Below, one piece after another: positions 35,043 to 42,994 of a stretch of DNA of 64,000 bases. The notes under the pieces were generated by a model. That model was not told the DNA's origin. It ran no database searches and saw only the letters and a list, made by a program, of their open reading frames with translations. Source of the stretch: Bifidobacterium parmae (GTDB taxonomy: Bacteria; Actinomycetota; Actinomycetes; Actinomycetales; Bifidobacteriaceae); the NCBI RefSeq assembly GCF_002860365.1, contig NZ_NMWT01000011.1, forward strand, positions 53,468 through 117,467. The letters run 5' to 3'. Numbering within the stretch: position 1 is the stretch's first letter; each line of letters opens with the position of its first letter. The position numbers and the translations under genes are program-made.

Positions 35043-36485
35043 ATGACGCCGGATGAATTGCTGCATGCGATACGAGGTGGCGAATCGGCGACCGTGGAGT
35101 TCAAGCGATGCGGCGACATCCCGCATGCGGATACATTCGAAACGGTGTGTTCGTTCTCGAATCGGATGGGCGGCGACATCTATCTCGGTGTCACGGATGA
35201 GGGGGACATCATCGGCGTCGCCTCGGAACGGGCCGTGGAGATTGAACGGAACATCGCGAACGTGGCTGTGAACCGGAAGTTGTTCGTGCCTGCCCCGACG
35301 GTGGAGACGGAACGCATCGAATGCGACGGGCGGACCGTGGTCCGCGTATGGGTCGCTCCCAGCTCATCGGTCGTCCGGTTCAAAGGCGTGGTGTACGACC
35401 GTGTGGCAGATGCCGATGTGCGCATCGACGGCGACATCCAGATCGGACAGATGTACCTCCGCAAGCAGAACTACTATTCCGAGCGCCGTATCTTCCGTTA
35501 CGTCACACCATTCGACCTGCGTGCCGATCTCACCGCGCGGATGCGAAACATGGCCGTCGCCCAGCGTGCCGGGCATCCGTGGGGGGTGATGTCGGACGAT
35601 GAGATGTTCCGCAGTGCCAAGCTCTATGACCGTGACTATACGACCGGTGAGGAGGGATTCAATCTTGCGGCGGTATTGCTGCTCGGCAAGGACGAGGTGA
35701 TTTCCTCGATTTGCCCTGCATACGTCACCGATGCGATCGTACGCCGTGAGGATGTGGACCGATACGACGACCGGTTGATGGTCCGCACGAACCTGTTCGA
35801 CGCGTATGAGCGTCTTGCCTCATTCGTACGTGATCATCTGCCTGATCGGTTCGTGCTGGATGGCGATAAACGGACCAGTCCGCGTGATCTGATCGCCCGG
35901 GAACTCGTGGCCAACAGCCTGATGCATCGTGAGTATTCCAGTCCGGTCATGGCTCGTATCGTGATGGACAACGAGTCGATTCGTACCATCAACGCGTCAC
36001 GTGCGTTCTTCGAAGGGCGTATGCGGCTGGGGGAATTCACGCCGATGCCGAAGAACCCCATCATCGCCGACGTATTCGTGCAGACCGGTCTCGCCGAGAC
36101 GCTCGGCAGCGGATTGCGCGCCCTCGTCAAGGCATCGCGTCTTTACACGGGCAAAGACCCCGAATTCACGGATGGCGACGTGTTCACCGCGACGGTTCCG
36201 ACCCGATCGGATTCCGTTGCACCGAAGGTGACCGCGGCCAAGCCCGGCGTTCCATTCAAACATGCCGCGTCCGGTGTGCAGGCCGCCATGCAGGATAATC
36301 CGATATACGTTGCGATGACGCGGCGACTCGACGCAACCGGCGTGGTGACTGTCCCTCAGCTGGTGGAGGACACCGGCGCCGATGCGCGCACGATACGCAA
36401 ATGGCTCAATGCGCTGGTCGGGAATGGTGTGCTCTTGGCGGAGGGCAAAACCCGTGGGCGCCGCTACATCCGAGCGGCCGGGTGA
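35043..36485 (+). CDS. AlbA_2 (Schlafen-like) domain regulator with winged helix
   Basis: A 480-residue protein. The N-terminal AlbA_2 domain (about 10-130) starts ESATVEFKR and contains FSNRMGGDIYLGVTDEGDI. A RecG-like/HATPase_c_4 segment follows (DLIARELVANSLMHREYSSP, then LGSGLRALVKASR), and a C-terminal winged helix (VTVPQLVEDTGADARTIRKW). Such proteins are widespread in accessory regions as presumed transcription regulators; the target is unknown, probably their own promoter. The ATG at 35043 has GGAG six bases upstream. GC content is lower than in the neighbours, with an AT-rich upstream region, indicating transfer. It has no operon partner. Confidence 0.82.
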   Translation: MTPDELLHAIRGGESATVEFKRCGDIPHADTFETVCSFSNRMGGDIYLGVTDEGDIIGVASERAVEIERNIANVAVNRKLFVPAPTVETERIECDGRTVVRVWVAPSSSVVRFKGVVYDRVADADVRIDGDIQIGQMYLRKQNYYSERRIFRYVTPFDLRADLTARMRNMAVAQRAGHPWGVMSDDEMFRSAKLYDRDYTTGEEGFNLAAVLLLGKDEVISSICPAYVTDAIVRREDVDRYDDRLMVRTNLFDAYERLASFVRDHLPDRFVLDGDKRTSPRDLIARELVANSLMHREYSSPVMARIVMDNESIRTINASRAFFEGRMRLGEFTPMPKNPIIADVFVQTGLAETLGSGLRALVKASRLYTGKDPEFTDGDVFTATVPTRSDSVAPKVTAAKPGVPFKHAASGVQAAMQDNPIYVAMTRRLDATGVVTVPQLVEDTGADARTIRKWLNALVGNGVLLAEGKTRGRRYIRAAG

Positions 36486-36582
36486 CATGGTGGAAGGGCG
36501 CAAGACCGTGGGCGGGCCCCGCAACCGTGACGGGTTCGGGGTGATTTCGCCTGTGGCGGCGGGCGTTGGGGCGGGGTGCTGG

Positions 36583-36598
36583 GACAATGACCCTTATG
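36583..36598 (+). promoter_or_regulatory. -10 element seven bases before the rlmB ATG
   Basis: GACAAT (36583-36588), seven bases, then ATG at 36596; no ribosome-binding site is evident. This is the same arrangement as at 24354 and 60945 and suggests a leaderless mRNA. Confidence 0.45.
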
Positions 36599-37594
36599 GT
36601 TACTAAGAAAGGACCGACCAAGGGGTCGGGTGGCAAGCACAGGAACGCGCTTCGCGGCAAGGGACCGACGCCGAAGGCCGAGAACCGCGAATACCACAAG
36701 GCATACAAGATGAAGAACGCGGCGATGCGCCGCCAGATGGCCGATCCGCGTCTCGCGGCCCGCCGTCGCGCCGACAAGTTCTCGACGAACGACACCTCCG
36801 ATCTGGTGTTCGGCCGCAATTCGGTGCTCGAGGCGCTGCGCGTGGGCGTGCCCAGCAACACGCTGTACGTCGCCTCGCGCATCGAGCACGACGACCGCAC
36901 GCGCGAGATCGTCAAGCTCGCCGGCGTCCGCGGCCTGCACATGATGGAGGCGGACCGTCTGGAGATGGACCGCATCGCCCGCTCCGGCAACCATCAGGGC
37001 GTGATCCTCAAGGTGGATCCGTACCAGTACTCCTCGCTCGCCGAGCTGGCCGACCGCGCGGACAAGAAGGCCCGCGCGATGGAGGCCGCGAACTCGGAGG
37101 CCGCGCGCATCGCCGCACGTCCGCTGTTCATCGCGCTCGACGGCGTGACCGACCCGCAGAACCTCGGCGCGGTCATCCGTTCCGCCGCCGCGTTCGGCGC
37201 GAACGGCGTGATCCTGCCGGAGCGTCGTTCCGCGTCGGTGAACGCCGCCGCGTGGAAGGTGTCGGCCGGCGCGGCCGCGCACCTGCCGGTGTGCCGCGTC
37301 GTCAACCTGACGAAGGCGATCGAAAGCCTGAAGGAACGCGGCTACTACGCGGTCGCGCTCGACGGCGGCGGCAGCAGCCTCGTCGGCGAGACCGGATTCG
37401 AGACGGACCCGCTGGTCGTCGTGCTCGGTTCGGAAGGCAAGGGCGTGAGCCGTCTCGTGCGCGAGGCGTGCGACGCGGTCGCCGGCATCCCGATCTCCAG
37501 CCAGGTCGAATCGCTCAACGCGTCCGTGGCGGCGGGCATCAGCCTGTATGCGGTCGCGAACGCGCGCCGCAAGGCCGGCGAGGCGGCCAAGTAG
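36596..37594 (+). CDS. rlmB: 23S rRNA (guanosine-2'-O-)methyltransferase RlmB/TrmH family
   Basis: A SPOUT-family 2'-O-methyltransferase of 332 residues. A basic N-terminal tail (about 1-60, Lys/Arg-rich, RNA-binding) precedes the substrate-binding domain (VFGRNSVLEALRVG). The SpoU motifs follow: LDGVTDPQNLGAVIRSA (motif 1), VVVLGSEGKGVSRLVRE (motif 2) and IPISSQVESLNASVAAGISL (motif 3). The exact RNA target cannot be read; RlmB or a related TrmH enzyme is most likely. The ATG at 36596 is chosen over two upstream in-frame starts because a -10 element lies immediately before it. A large hairpin at 37605-37658 follows the stop. Confidence 0.85.
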   Translation: MVTKKGPTKGSGGKHRNALRGKGPTPKAENREYHKAYKMKNAAMRRQMADPRLAARRRADKFSTNDTSDLVFGRNSVLEALRVGVPSNTLYVASRIEHDDRTREIVKLAGVRGLHMMEADRLEMDRIARSGNHQGVILKVDPYQYSSLAELADRADKKARAMEAANSEAARIAARPLFIALDGVTDPQNLGAVIRSAAAFGANGVILPERRSASVNAAAWKVSAGAAAHLPVCRVVNLTKAIESLKERGYYAVALDGGGSSLVGETGFETDPLVVVLGSEGKGVSRLVREACDAVAGIPISSQVESLNASVAAGISLYAVANARRKAGEAAK

Positions 37595-37604
37595 GCGCGG
37601 GCAT

Positions 37605-37658
37605 GTCCGTCGTGCCGTCGCGCGGGTGCGGAGGGGAGCACGCGCGACGGCGACGGAC
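37605..37658 (+). terminator. GC-rich hairpin after rlmB
   Basis: GCCGTCGCGCG (37614-37624) pairs with CGCGCGACGGC (37641-37651), extended by GTCCGTCG / CGACGGAC. No T-run follows; possible factor-dependent terminator or mRNA end structure. Confidence 0.5.
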
Positions 37659-37719
37659 GCGTCACAGCAAACAGACGTAACAACATCAAGACACAGCCAG
37701 CAAGGAAGCATACGGAACG

Positions 37720-39132
37720 ATGCAAGCATCGATGAATCTGTCGAAACTGGATCCGCGCGCGGCGAAGGCGACGAGCGTCGTCGCCGAGGCCGAGACCCCC
37801 GGCAACGCGGAGCCCCGGGCCCTGAACATCACGGCGGCGAGCTCGAACCCGAAGATGTTCACCCTGCCGTGGCACAAGCCGCTCGCCACCTGGCCGGAGG
37901 ACCTGCTCGCCAATCTGCCGCGCGGCATCTCCCGCCACGTGGTGCGTTTCGTGCACGTCGGCGACGAGGTGTACGCGATGAAGGAGATCACGCGCCAGAT
38001 GGCCGAGCGCGAATACGAGATCCTGCGACGTCTGCAGAAGCTCGAATTGCCGTCCGTGCGCCCGGTCGCCGTGGTGACGGGCCGCCACAACAAGGAGGGC
38101 GAGCCGCTCGAGGCGATCCTCGTGACGAAGCATCTCAAGTTCTCGCTGCCGTACCGCGCCCTGTTCGCCCGCAACCTGCGCCCGGACACGGCCGAGCGTC
38201 TCATCGACGCGCTGGCCGTGCTGCTCGTGCGCCTGCATCTGGCCGGCTTCTACTGGGGTGACGTGTCCCTGTCGAACGTGCTGTTCCTGCGTGACGCCGA
38301 CGCGTTCTCCGCGTTCCTCGTGGACGCCGAGACCGGCGACCTGCAGGTGAACCTCACCGAAGGCCAGCGCGAGTACGACATCGATCTGGCGCGCACGAAC
38401 ATCATCGGCGAACTGATGGATCTGAGCTCCGGCCAGCTGCTGCCCAGCGACGTGGACGAGATCGAGGTCGGCAACCGTCTGGTCGAGCGCTACCACTCGC
38501 TGTGGAGCGCGCTGACCGACACCGACAAGTTCGGTCCGGACGAGATGTGGAAGATCGAGAAGCGCGTCAACAAGCTCAACGAGCTCGGCTTCGACGTGGA
38601 CGAGTTGGAGATGAAGACCGACGAGGACGGCAAGCGCGTGCTCGTGCGCCCGCGCGTCGTGGACGCCGGCTACGCGAACCGCAAGCTGCTGCGTCTCACC
38701 GGCCTCGACGTGCAGGAGAACCAGGCGCGTCGCCTGCTCAACGACCTCGACGCCTACCGTGCCTCCACGTGGCGCGAGGGCGAGGATCTGGAGATCGTCG
38801 CCACCGACTGGATGCGCGAGGTGTTCGAGCCGACCGTGCGTTCGATCCCGCGCGAATACCGTTCGCAGATCGAGCCGGCCCAGTTCTTCCACGAGGTGCT
38901 CACCCACCGTTGGTTCCTCGCCGAGAAGGCGGGCCACGACGTGCCGATGAGCGAGGCGGTGACCAGCTACATCAAGAACGTCCTGCCCGGCCAGATGCTC
39001 GACAAGAAGGACATCGACACCCTCCTCGAGGAGGCCGATTCCGGCGTCGTCGACGACGAGTACACCTACAACGACCCCGACGACGGCTACAACCCCGACT
39101 TCGACCCCGACGCGGCGGTCTGGGCTCATTAA
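37720..39132 (+). CDS. DUF4032 kinase-like protein
   Basis: A 470-residue cytoplasmic protein. The first ~270 residues resemble small-molecule/LPS-type kinases: VYAMKEITRQMAEREYEIL (lysine and helix C), HLAGFYWGDVSLSNVLF (catalytic loop with D and N) and FLVDAETGDLQ (metal-binding DxE/DxD-like loop). The C-terminal ~200 residues are the DUF4032 region. An acidic tail rich in Asp/Tyr/Pro ends the protein. The active-site residues look intact, so it may phosphorylate something, but no substrate is known. AAGGAAG precedes the ATG. It is widely conserved in bifidobacteria and other Actinobacteria. Confidence 0.8.
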   Translation: MQASMNLSKLDPRAAKATSVVAEAETPGNAEPRALNITAASSNPKMFTLPWHKPLATWPEDLLANLPRGISRHVVRFVHVGDEVYAMKEITRQMAEREYEILRRLQKLELPSVRPVAVVTGRHNKEGEPLEAILVTKHLKFSLPYRALFARNLRPDTAERLIDALAVLLVRLHLAGFYWGDVSLSNVLFLRDADAFSAFLVDAETGDLQVNLTEGQREYDIDLARTNIIGELMDLSSGQLLPSDVDEIEVGNRLVERYHSLWSALTDTDKFGPDEMWKIEKRVNKLNELGFDVDELEMKTDEDGKRVLVRPRVVDAGYANRKLLRLTGLDVQENQARRLLNDLDAYRASTWREGEDLEIVATDWMREVFEPTVRSIPREYRSQIEPAQFFHEVLTHRWFLAEKAGHDVPMSEAVTSYIKNVLPGQMLDKKDIDTLLEEADSGVVDDEYTYNDPDDGYNPDFDPDAAVWAH

Positions 39133-39136
39133 CCCC

Positions 39137-39236
39137 GCTCCCGCTGGCGGGAGCTGTCGAGCGCAGCGAGACTGAGGGTGGTCGCGGAGCGACACGCGGT
39201 AGGCAACGCCCGCCGGCATGTTTATGCCGGCGGGCG
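39137..39236 (+). terminator. Two hairpins after the DUF4032 gene, the first in a dispersed repeat
   Basis: GCTCCCGCTGGCGGGAGC (39137-39154) is a perfect dyad belonging to a repeat family also seen at 53954, 54015, 54092 and 63291. A second hairpin, CGCCCGCCGGCAT-GTTT-ATGCCGGCGGGCG (39207-39236), has a 13-bp stem. Together they probably end the DUF4032 transcript. Confidence 0.65.
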
Positions 39237-39373
39237 AAATCGTGTGGAATAATGGGGCCACATGCGTCGGCGGCAGTCGCGTCGGCGCCCATAACCGCGC
39301 AGCACGCGGTCCGTCGGAGAGACAACCGGCGTTCGTGTGTTGACTACTCCGCGGCTATACCAAGGAGACCATC

Positions 39374-42340
39374 ATGGTTGATCGCACGAAGGATCAATCC
39401 GCCGCGTCCGCAACGATCGAGGACGCGCCCACCCGGCAGGGGTTGCCGAACGACGTCGATCCGAGCCTGACCGATGCGCTCGCCGTCGCCGAAGCGCTCG
39501 ACGTCGACCCGAACGTCGGCCTGAGCTCGGCCGAGGCCGCACGCCGATTGGAGCGGTTCGGCCCGAACGAGCTGGCCGGGGCGCCGCCCGTGCCGAAGTG
39601 GAAGAAGTTCCTCGCCCAGTTCAAGGATCCGCTCGTCTACCTGCTGCTCGCCGCCACCGTCATCTCCGTGATCGCGTGGTTCATCGAGAAGGCGAACGCC
39701 GTGCCAGGCGCGGAAGGCGGCGAGGCGCTGCCGTTCGACGCGATCGTCATCGTGCTCATCCTCATCGTCAACGCCGTGCTCGGCTACATCCAGGAGGCGA
39801 AGGCGGAGGCCGCGGTCGAAGCGCTCGCCGGCATGACGGCCCCCACCACATCCGTGCTGCGCGACGGCAAGGTCGTGCGTATCAACACCGTCGACGTCGT
39901 CCCCGGCGACATCATCGTGCTCGCGGAAGGCGACTCAGTCTCTGCGGACGGCCGTCTCATCACCGCGGCGAGCCTGCGCATCGCCGAAGCGTCGCTCACC
40001 GGCGAATCCGTGCCCGTCGGCAAGAAGCCGGACACGCTGCACGAGGCCAAGGCGCTCGGCGACCGCACGAACATGATCTTCAACGGCACGTCCGTCACGC
40101 AGGGCACCGGCCGCGCCGTCGTCACCGGCACCGGCATGGCCACGCAGGTCGGCAAGATCGCCGACATGCTCTCCGCCACCGAGGACGAGCAGACCCCGCT
40201 GCAGAAGGAGATGGACTACGTCTCCAAGATCCTGGGGCTAGCCGTGGTCATCATCGCCGTGGTCGTGCTCGCCGCGCTCGCGTTCCTCGAAGGCTTCCAC
40301 GACATCCACGACGTCATCGACTCGCTGCTGCTCGCCGTGTCGCTCGCCGTCGCCGCCGTGCCGGAAGGCCTCGCCGCGATCCTCACCGTCGTGCTCGCGC
40401 TCGGCGTGCAGCGCATGGCCGCGCACAACGCGATCGTGAAGAAACTCCATTCCGTCGAGACGTTGGGCTCCGCGTCCGTGATCTGCTCGGACAAGACCGG
40501 CACGTTGACGCGCAACGAGATGACCGTCGAACGCATCGTCACGCCCAGCGGCGAAGTGCACCTCACCGGCACCGGCTACACGCCGGAAGGCAAGATGACG
40601 GCCGCCGACGGCTCTCCGCTCTCCGGTGACCCGTCGCTCAAGGCCGAGGCGCTCGCCACGCTCGCCGCCGGCACGATCGCGAACGACGGCGACCTGCGCG
40701 AGGAGAACGGGCGATGGGAGGTCGTCGGCGACCCGACCGAGGTGTCGCTCATCGTCGCCGCGCGCAAGACCGGCGCGATGAAGGGCTACGGCCAGTTCGC
40801 GCGCGTCGCCGAAGTGCCGTTCACGTCCGAGCGCAAACGCATGTCCGTGATCGCGAAGGACGCGACGGAAGGCGGCAAGCTCACCGTGTTCGCGAAGGGC
40901 GCGCCCGACGTGCTGCTCTCGTACTGCTCGCGCATCGCGGTCGGCGGGCAGGTGCGCCCGTTGACGGAAGGCGACCGGCAGACGATCCTCGCGACCGTCG
41001 AACGGCTCTCCGGCGAGGCGTACCGCACGCTCGGCGAGGCGTACCGTCCGCTCGGCACAGCGAACCTGTCCGAAGTGGACGGCGTGCGCGCGAACGCGGC
41101 CGGACAGGTCGCGGACATCGCCGACCAGGCGGACGCGATCGAGACCGATCTCATCTGGAACGGTATGGTCGGCATCATCGACCCGCCGCGCACCGAAGTG
41201 CGCGACTCGGTGGCCGAGGCGCATCGCGCCGGCATCCGCGCCGTCATGATCACCGGCGACCACCCGCTGACCGCCGCGCGCATCGCCTCCGACCTCGGCA
41301 TCATCGAAAAGGGCGGCAAGGCGCTCACCGGCGACCAACTCGACGCGCTCGGCGACGACAAGGCCGCGTTCGACAAGGCCACATCCGAAGTGTCCGTGTA
41401 CGCGCGCGTCGCGCCCGAACACAAGCTGAAGATCGTCGAATCGCTGCAACGGCAGGGCAACATCGTCGCGATGACCGGCGACGGCGTCAACGACGCCCCG
41501 GCCGTCAAGACCGCCGACATCGGCGTCGCGATGGGCATCACCGGCACCGAGGTCACCAAGCAGAGCGCGAAGATGATCCTCGCCGACGACAACTTCTCCA
41601 CCATCGTGGCCGCCGTGCGCGAAGGCCGCGTGATCTTCGACAACATCCGCAAGTTCCTGCGCTACCTGCTGAGCTCCAACGTGGGCGAGGTGTTCACCGT
41701 GTTCTTCGGCGTCGTGCTCGCCGGATTCCTCGGCATCACGCAGCCCGAATCCACCGGCGTGACCGTGCCGCTGCTCGCCACGCAGCTGCTGTGGATCAAC
41801 CTGCTCACCGATGCGGCGCCCGCGCTCGCGATGGGCGTCGACCCGCAGACCGAGGACGTGATGAACCGCAGACCGCGGCGCATCACCGACCGTGTGATCG
41901 ACGCCTCGATGTGGGGCGACATCATCTTCGTCGGCATCATCATGGCGGCCGTCACGCTGATTGGCATGGACATGCACTTGGCCGGCGGCCTGTTCACCGA
42001 CCGTTCGGTGGACGCGCTCGGCCATGAGGCGCAGATGGTCGAGGCGCGCACGATGGGCTTCACGATCCTCGTGTTCGCGCAGCTGTTCAACGCGCTCGCC
42101 TCGCGCTCCCACCTGCAGAGCGTGTTCGTCGGCCTGTTCTCGAACAAGTGGCTGTGGGGCGCGATCGGCCTGTCCATCCTGCTGCAGCTCGTCGTGATCT
42201 ACGTGCCGTTCCTCAACACCGCGTTCGGCACCACGCCGCTGAGCCCGCTGGCCTGGCTCGAATGCATCGGCCTCGCCGCCTTCGTCCTCATCGCCTCCGA
42301 ACTGCGCAAGTGCGTATTGCGCGCGACGGCCAAGCGCTGA
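39374..42340 (+). CDS. P-type cation-transporting ATPase (Ca2+-type, PacL/PMCA-like)
   Basis: A 988-residue P2-type ATPase that exports a cation, probably Ca2+, at the cost of ATP. The N-terminal cation-ATPase domain (GLSSAEAARRLERFGPNELA) is followed by the A-domain TGES (about residue 210), the phosphorylation motif SDKTGTLT (aspartate about 374), the N-domain, TGDGVNDAPAVK (about 700) and about ten membrane helices. The M4 motif AVAAVPEGLAAILTVVLALG has the PEGL form of Ca2+/Mn2+ pumps. Na+ or Mn2+ cannot be excluded. AAGGAG lies six bases before the ATG. An AATAAT -10 near 39247 could be its promoter. Confidence 0.93.
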   Translation: MVDRTKDQSAASATIEDAPTRQGLPNDVDPSLTDALAVAEALDVDPNVGLSSAEAARRLERFGPNELAGAPPVPKWKKFLAQFKDPLVYLLLAATVISVIAWFIEKANAVPGAEGGEALPFDAIVIVLILIVNAVLGYIQEAKAEAAVEALAGMTAPTTSVLRDGKVVRINTVDVVPGDIIVLAEGDSVSADGRLITAASLRIAEASLTGESVPVGKKPDTLHEAKALGDRTNMIFNGTSVTQGTGRAVVTGTGMATQVGKIADMLSATEDEQTPLQKEMDYVSKILGLAVVIIAVVVLAALAFLEGFHDIHDVIDSLLLAVSLAVAAVPEGLAAILTVVLALGVQRMAAHNAIVKKLHSVETLGSASVICSDKTGTLTRNEMTVERIVTPSGEVHLTGTGYTPEGKMTAADGSPLSGDPSLKAEALATLAAGTIANDGDLREENGRWEVVGDPTEVSLIVAARKTGAMKGYGQFARVAEVPFTSERKRMSVIAKDATEGGKLTVFAKGAPDVLLSYCSRIAVGGQVRPLTEGDRQTILATVERLSGEAYRTLGEAYRPLGTANLSEVDGVRANAAGQVADIADQADAIETDLIWNGMVGIIDPPRTEVRDSVAEAHRAGIRAVMITGDHPLTAARIASDLGIIEKGGKALTGDQLDALGDDKAAFDKATSEVSVYARVAPEHKLKIVESLQRQGNIVAMTGDGVNDAPAVKTADIGVAMGITGTEVTKQSAKMILADDNFSTIVAAVREGRVIFDNIRKFLRYLLSSNVGEVFTVFFGVVLAGFLGITQPESTGVTVPLLATQLLWINLLTDAAPALAMGVDPQTEDVMNRRPRRITDRVIDASMWGDIIFVGIIMAAVTLIGMDMHLAGGLFTDRSVDALGHEAQMVEARTMGFTILVFAQLFNALASRSHLQSVFVGLFSNKWLWGAIGLSILLQLVVIYVPFLNTAFGTTPLSPLAWLECIGLAAFVLIASELRKCVLRATAKR

Positions 42341-42364
42341 GTGTGACGGTACAGGTCGGAATCA

Positions 42365-42511
42365 TCAGGGATGAAGGATCTTGTCCCGGTAATAGGCGAA
42401 GAACGTCTTCTTCCCGGTGATGACGGAAACCTTTCCGGTGAGTCCGTACCGGAGTCGATTGAATTGCTGGTTGTCGACTCCGGTACGGATGCGTGCCCGC
42501 ACCTCGAAGCC
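42365..42511 (-). pseudogene. C-terminal remnant of a HlyD-family secretion adaptor
   Basis: Read on the minus strand, 48 codons and a TGA encode a peptide from GFEVRARIRTGVDNQQFNRL to GKKTFFAYYRDKILHP. This matches the style of the C-terminal end of HlyD-type adaptors found with lantibiotic/peptide ABC exporters. Upstream of it no related coding sequence is seen; the frame runs into the repeat region. It is the leftover of a deleted minus-strand gene, and its partners are also missing. Confidence 0.55.
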
Positions 42512-42550
42512 CTCTTGACTCTCCCTTAACTGAGTGGAGGCCTGTTTTTC

Positions 42551-42583
42551 GGTTGAGGGCGAGAATTGCGCTGTCCCTCAACC
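42551..42583. repeat. Perfect 9-bp inverted repeat
   Basis: GGTTGAGGG (42551-42559) and CCCTCAACC (42575-42583) enclose 15 bases. The same CTCAACC/GGTTGAG boxes recur in the 52-bp array that follows, so this may be an outlying, inverted member. Confidence 0.6.
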
Positions 42584-42698
42584 TTGCGGAGGCGGGTTTG
42601 CAGGTTGGGGGAGCACGCGGATCCGGGGCGGGACATGGCCTGTGTATGCCGTGTTCGTGTAAAACCGCTATTTTCCAAGGATTTCAGGTTCGTGCGGT

Positions 42699-42854
42699 TT
42701 CGCCACTCAACCGTGATCCGGCCGGTTACGGCGTTGGGTGGCGTGTCGTCCTCCCACTCAACCCGGAAAACGGGCGAATACGGGTTGAGGGGAACCCTGA
42801 TTCTCCCACTCAACCCGGAAAACGGGCGAATACGGGTTGAAGGGAAGGTGCCCA
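42699..42854. repeat. Three-unit palindromic array with 52-bp period
   Basis: CTCAACC occurs at 42705, 42757 and 42809. Units 2 and 3 are almost identical (CCCACTCAACCCGGAAAACG ... CGGGTTGAGGGGA or AGGGA); unit 1 is diverged (CCACTCAACCG ... CGGCGTTGGGTGG) but keeps the dyad. Each palindrome spans about 40 bp and is followed by about 12 bp of other sequence. Confidence 0.85.
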
Positions 42855-42994
42855 GCTCGGGAACCGGCCGCCACGCGCCACGGATGGTGGCGGGAGCGTG
42901 CCTCCCGTCCAATCCGGTCCCTACACGCCACAATGCGAAGAGCGGGATTTCCTCCCTTTTGTGGACGGATGACTACAAGCCGGTGGGAATCCGG

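Larger units (their letters stand above)
42341..42994. other. 654-bp intergenic region: gene remnant and palindromic array
   Basis: The region contains the 3' remnant of a HlyD-type gene (42365-42511), an inverted repeat pair GGTTGAGGG / CCCTCAACC (42551-42583), and a three-unit 52-bp palindromic array (42699-42854). Open frames that run through it are by-products of the repeats. Nothing else is recognised. Confidence 0.7.

Noticed and set aside
42699-42854. CRISPR array, suggested by three regular repeats
   Set aside because: Two units are identical over almost their full length including the supposed spacer, and there are no cas genes.
42526-42933. Minus-strand open frame through the palindromic array as a gene
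   Set aside because: It exists only because the repeat unit lacks stops in that frame, and it has no similarity or start signal.
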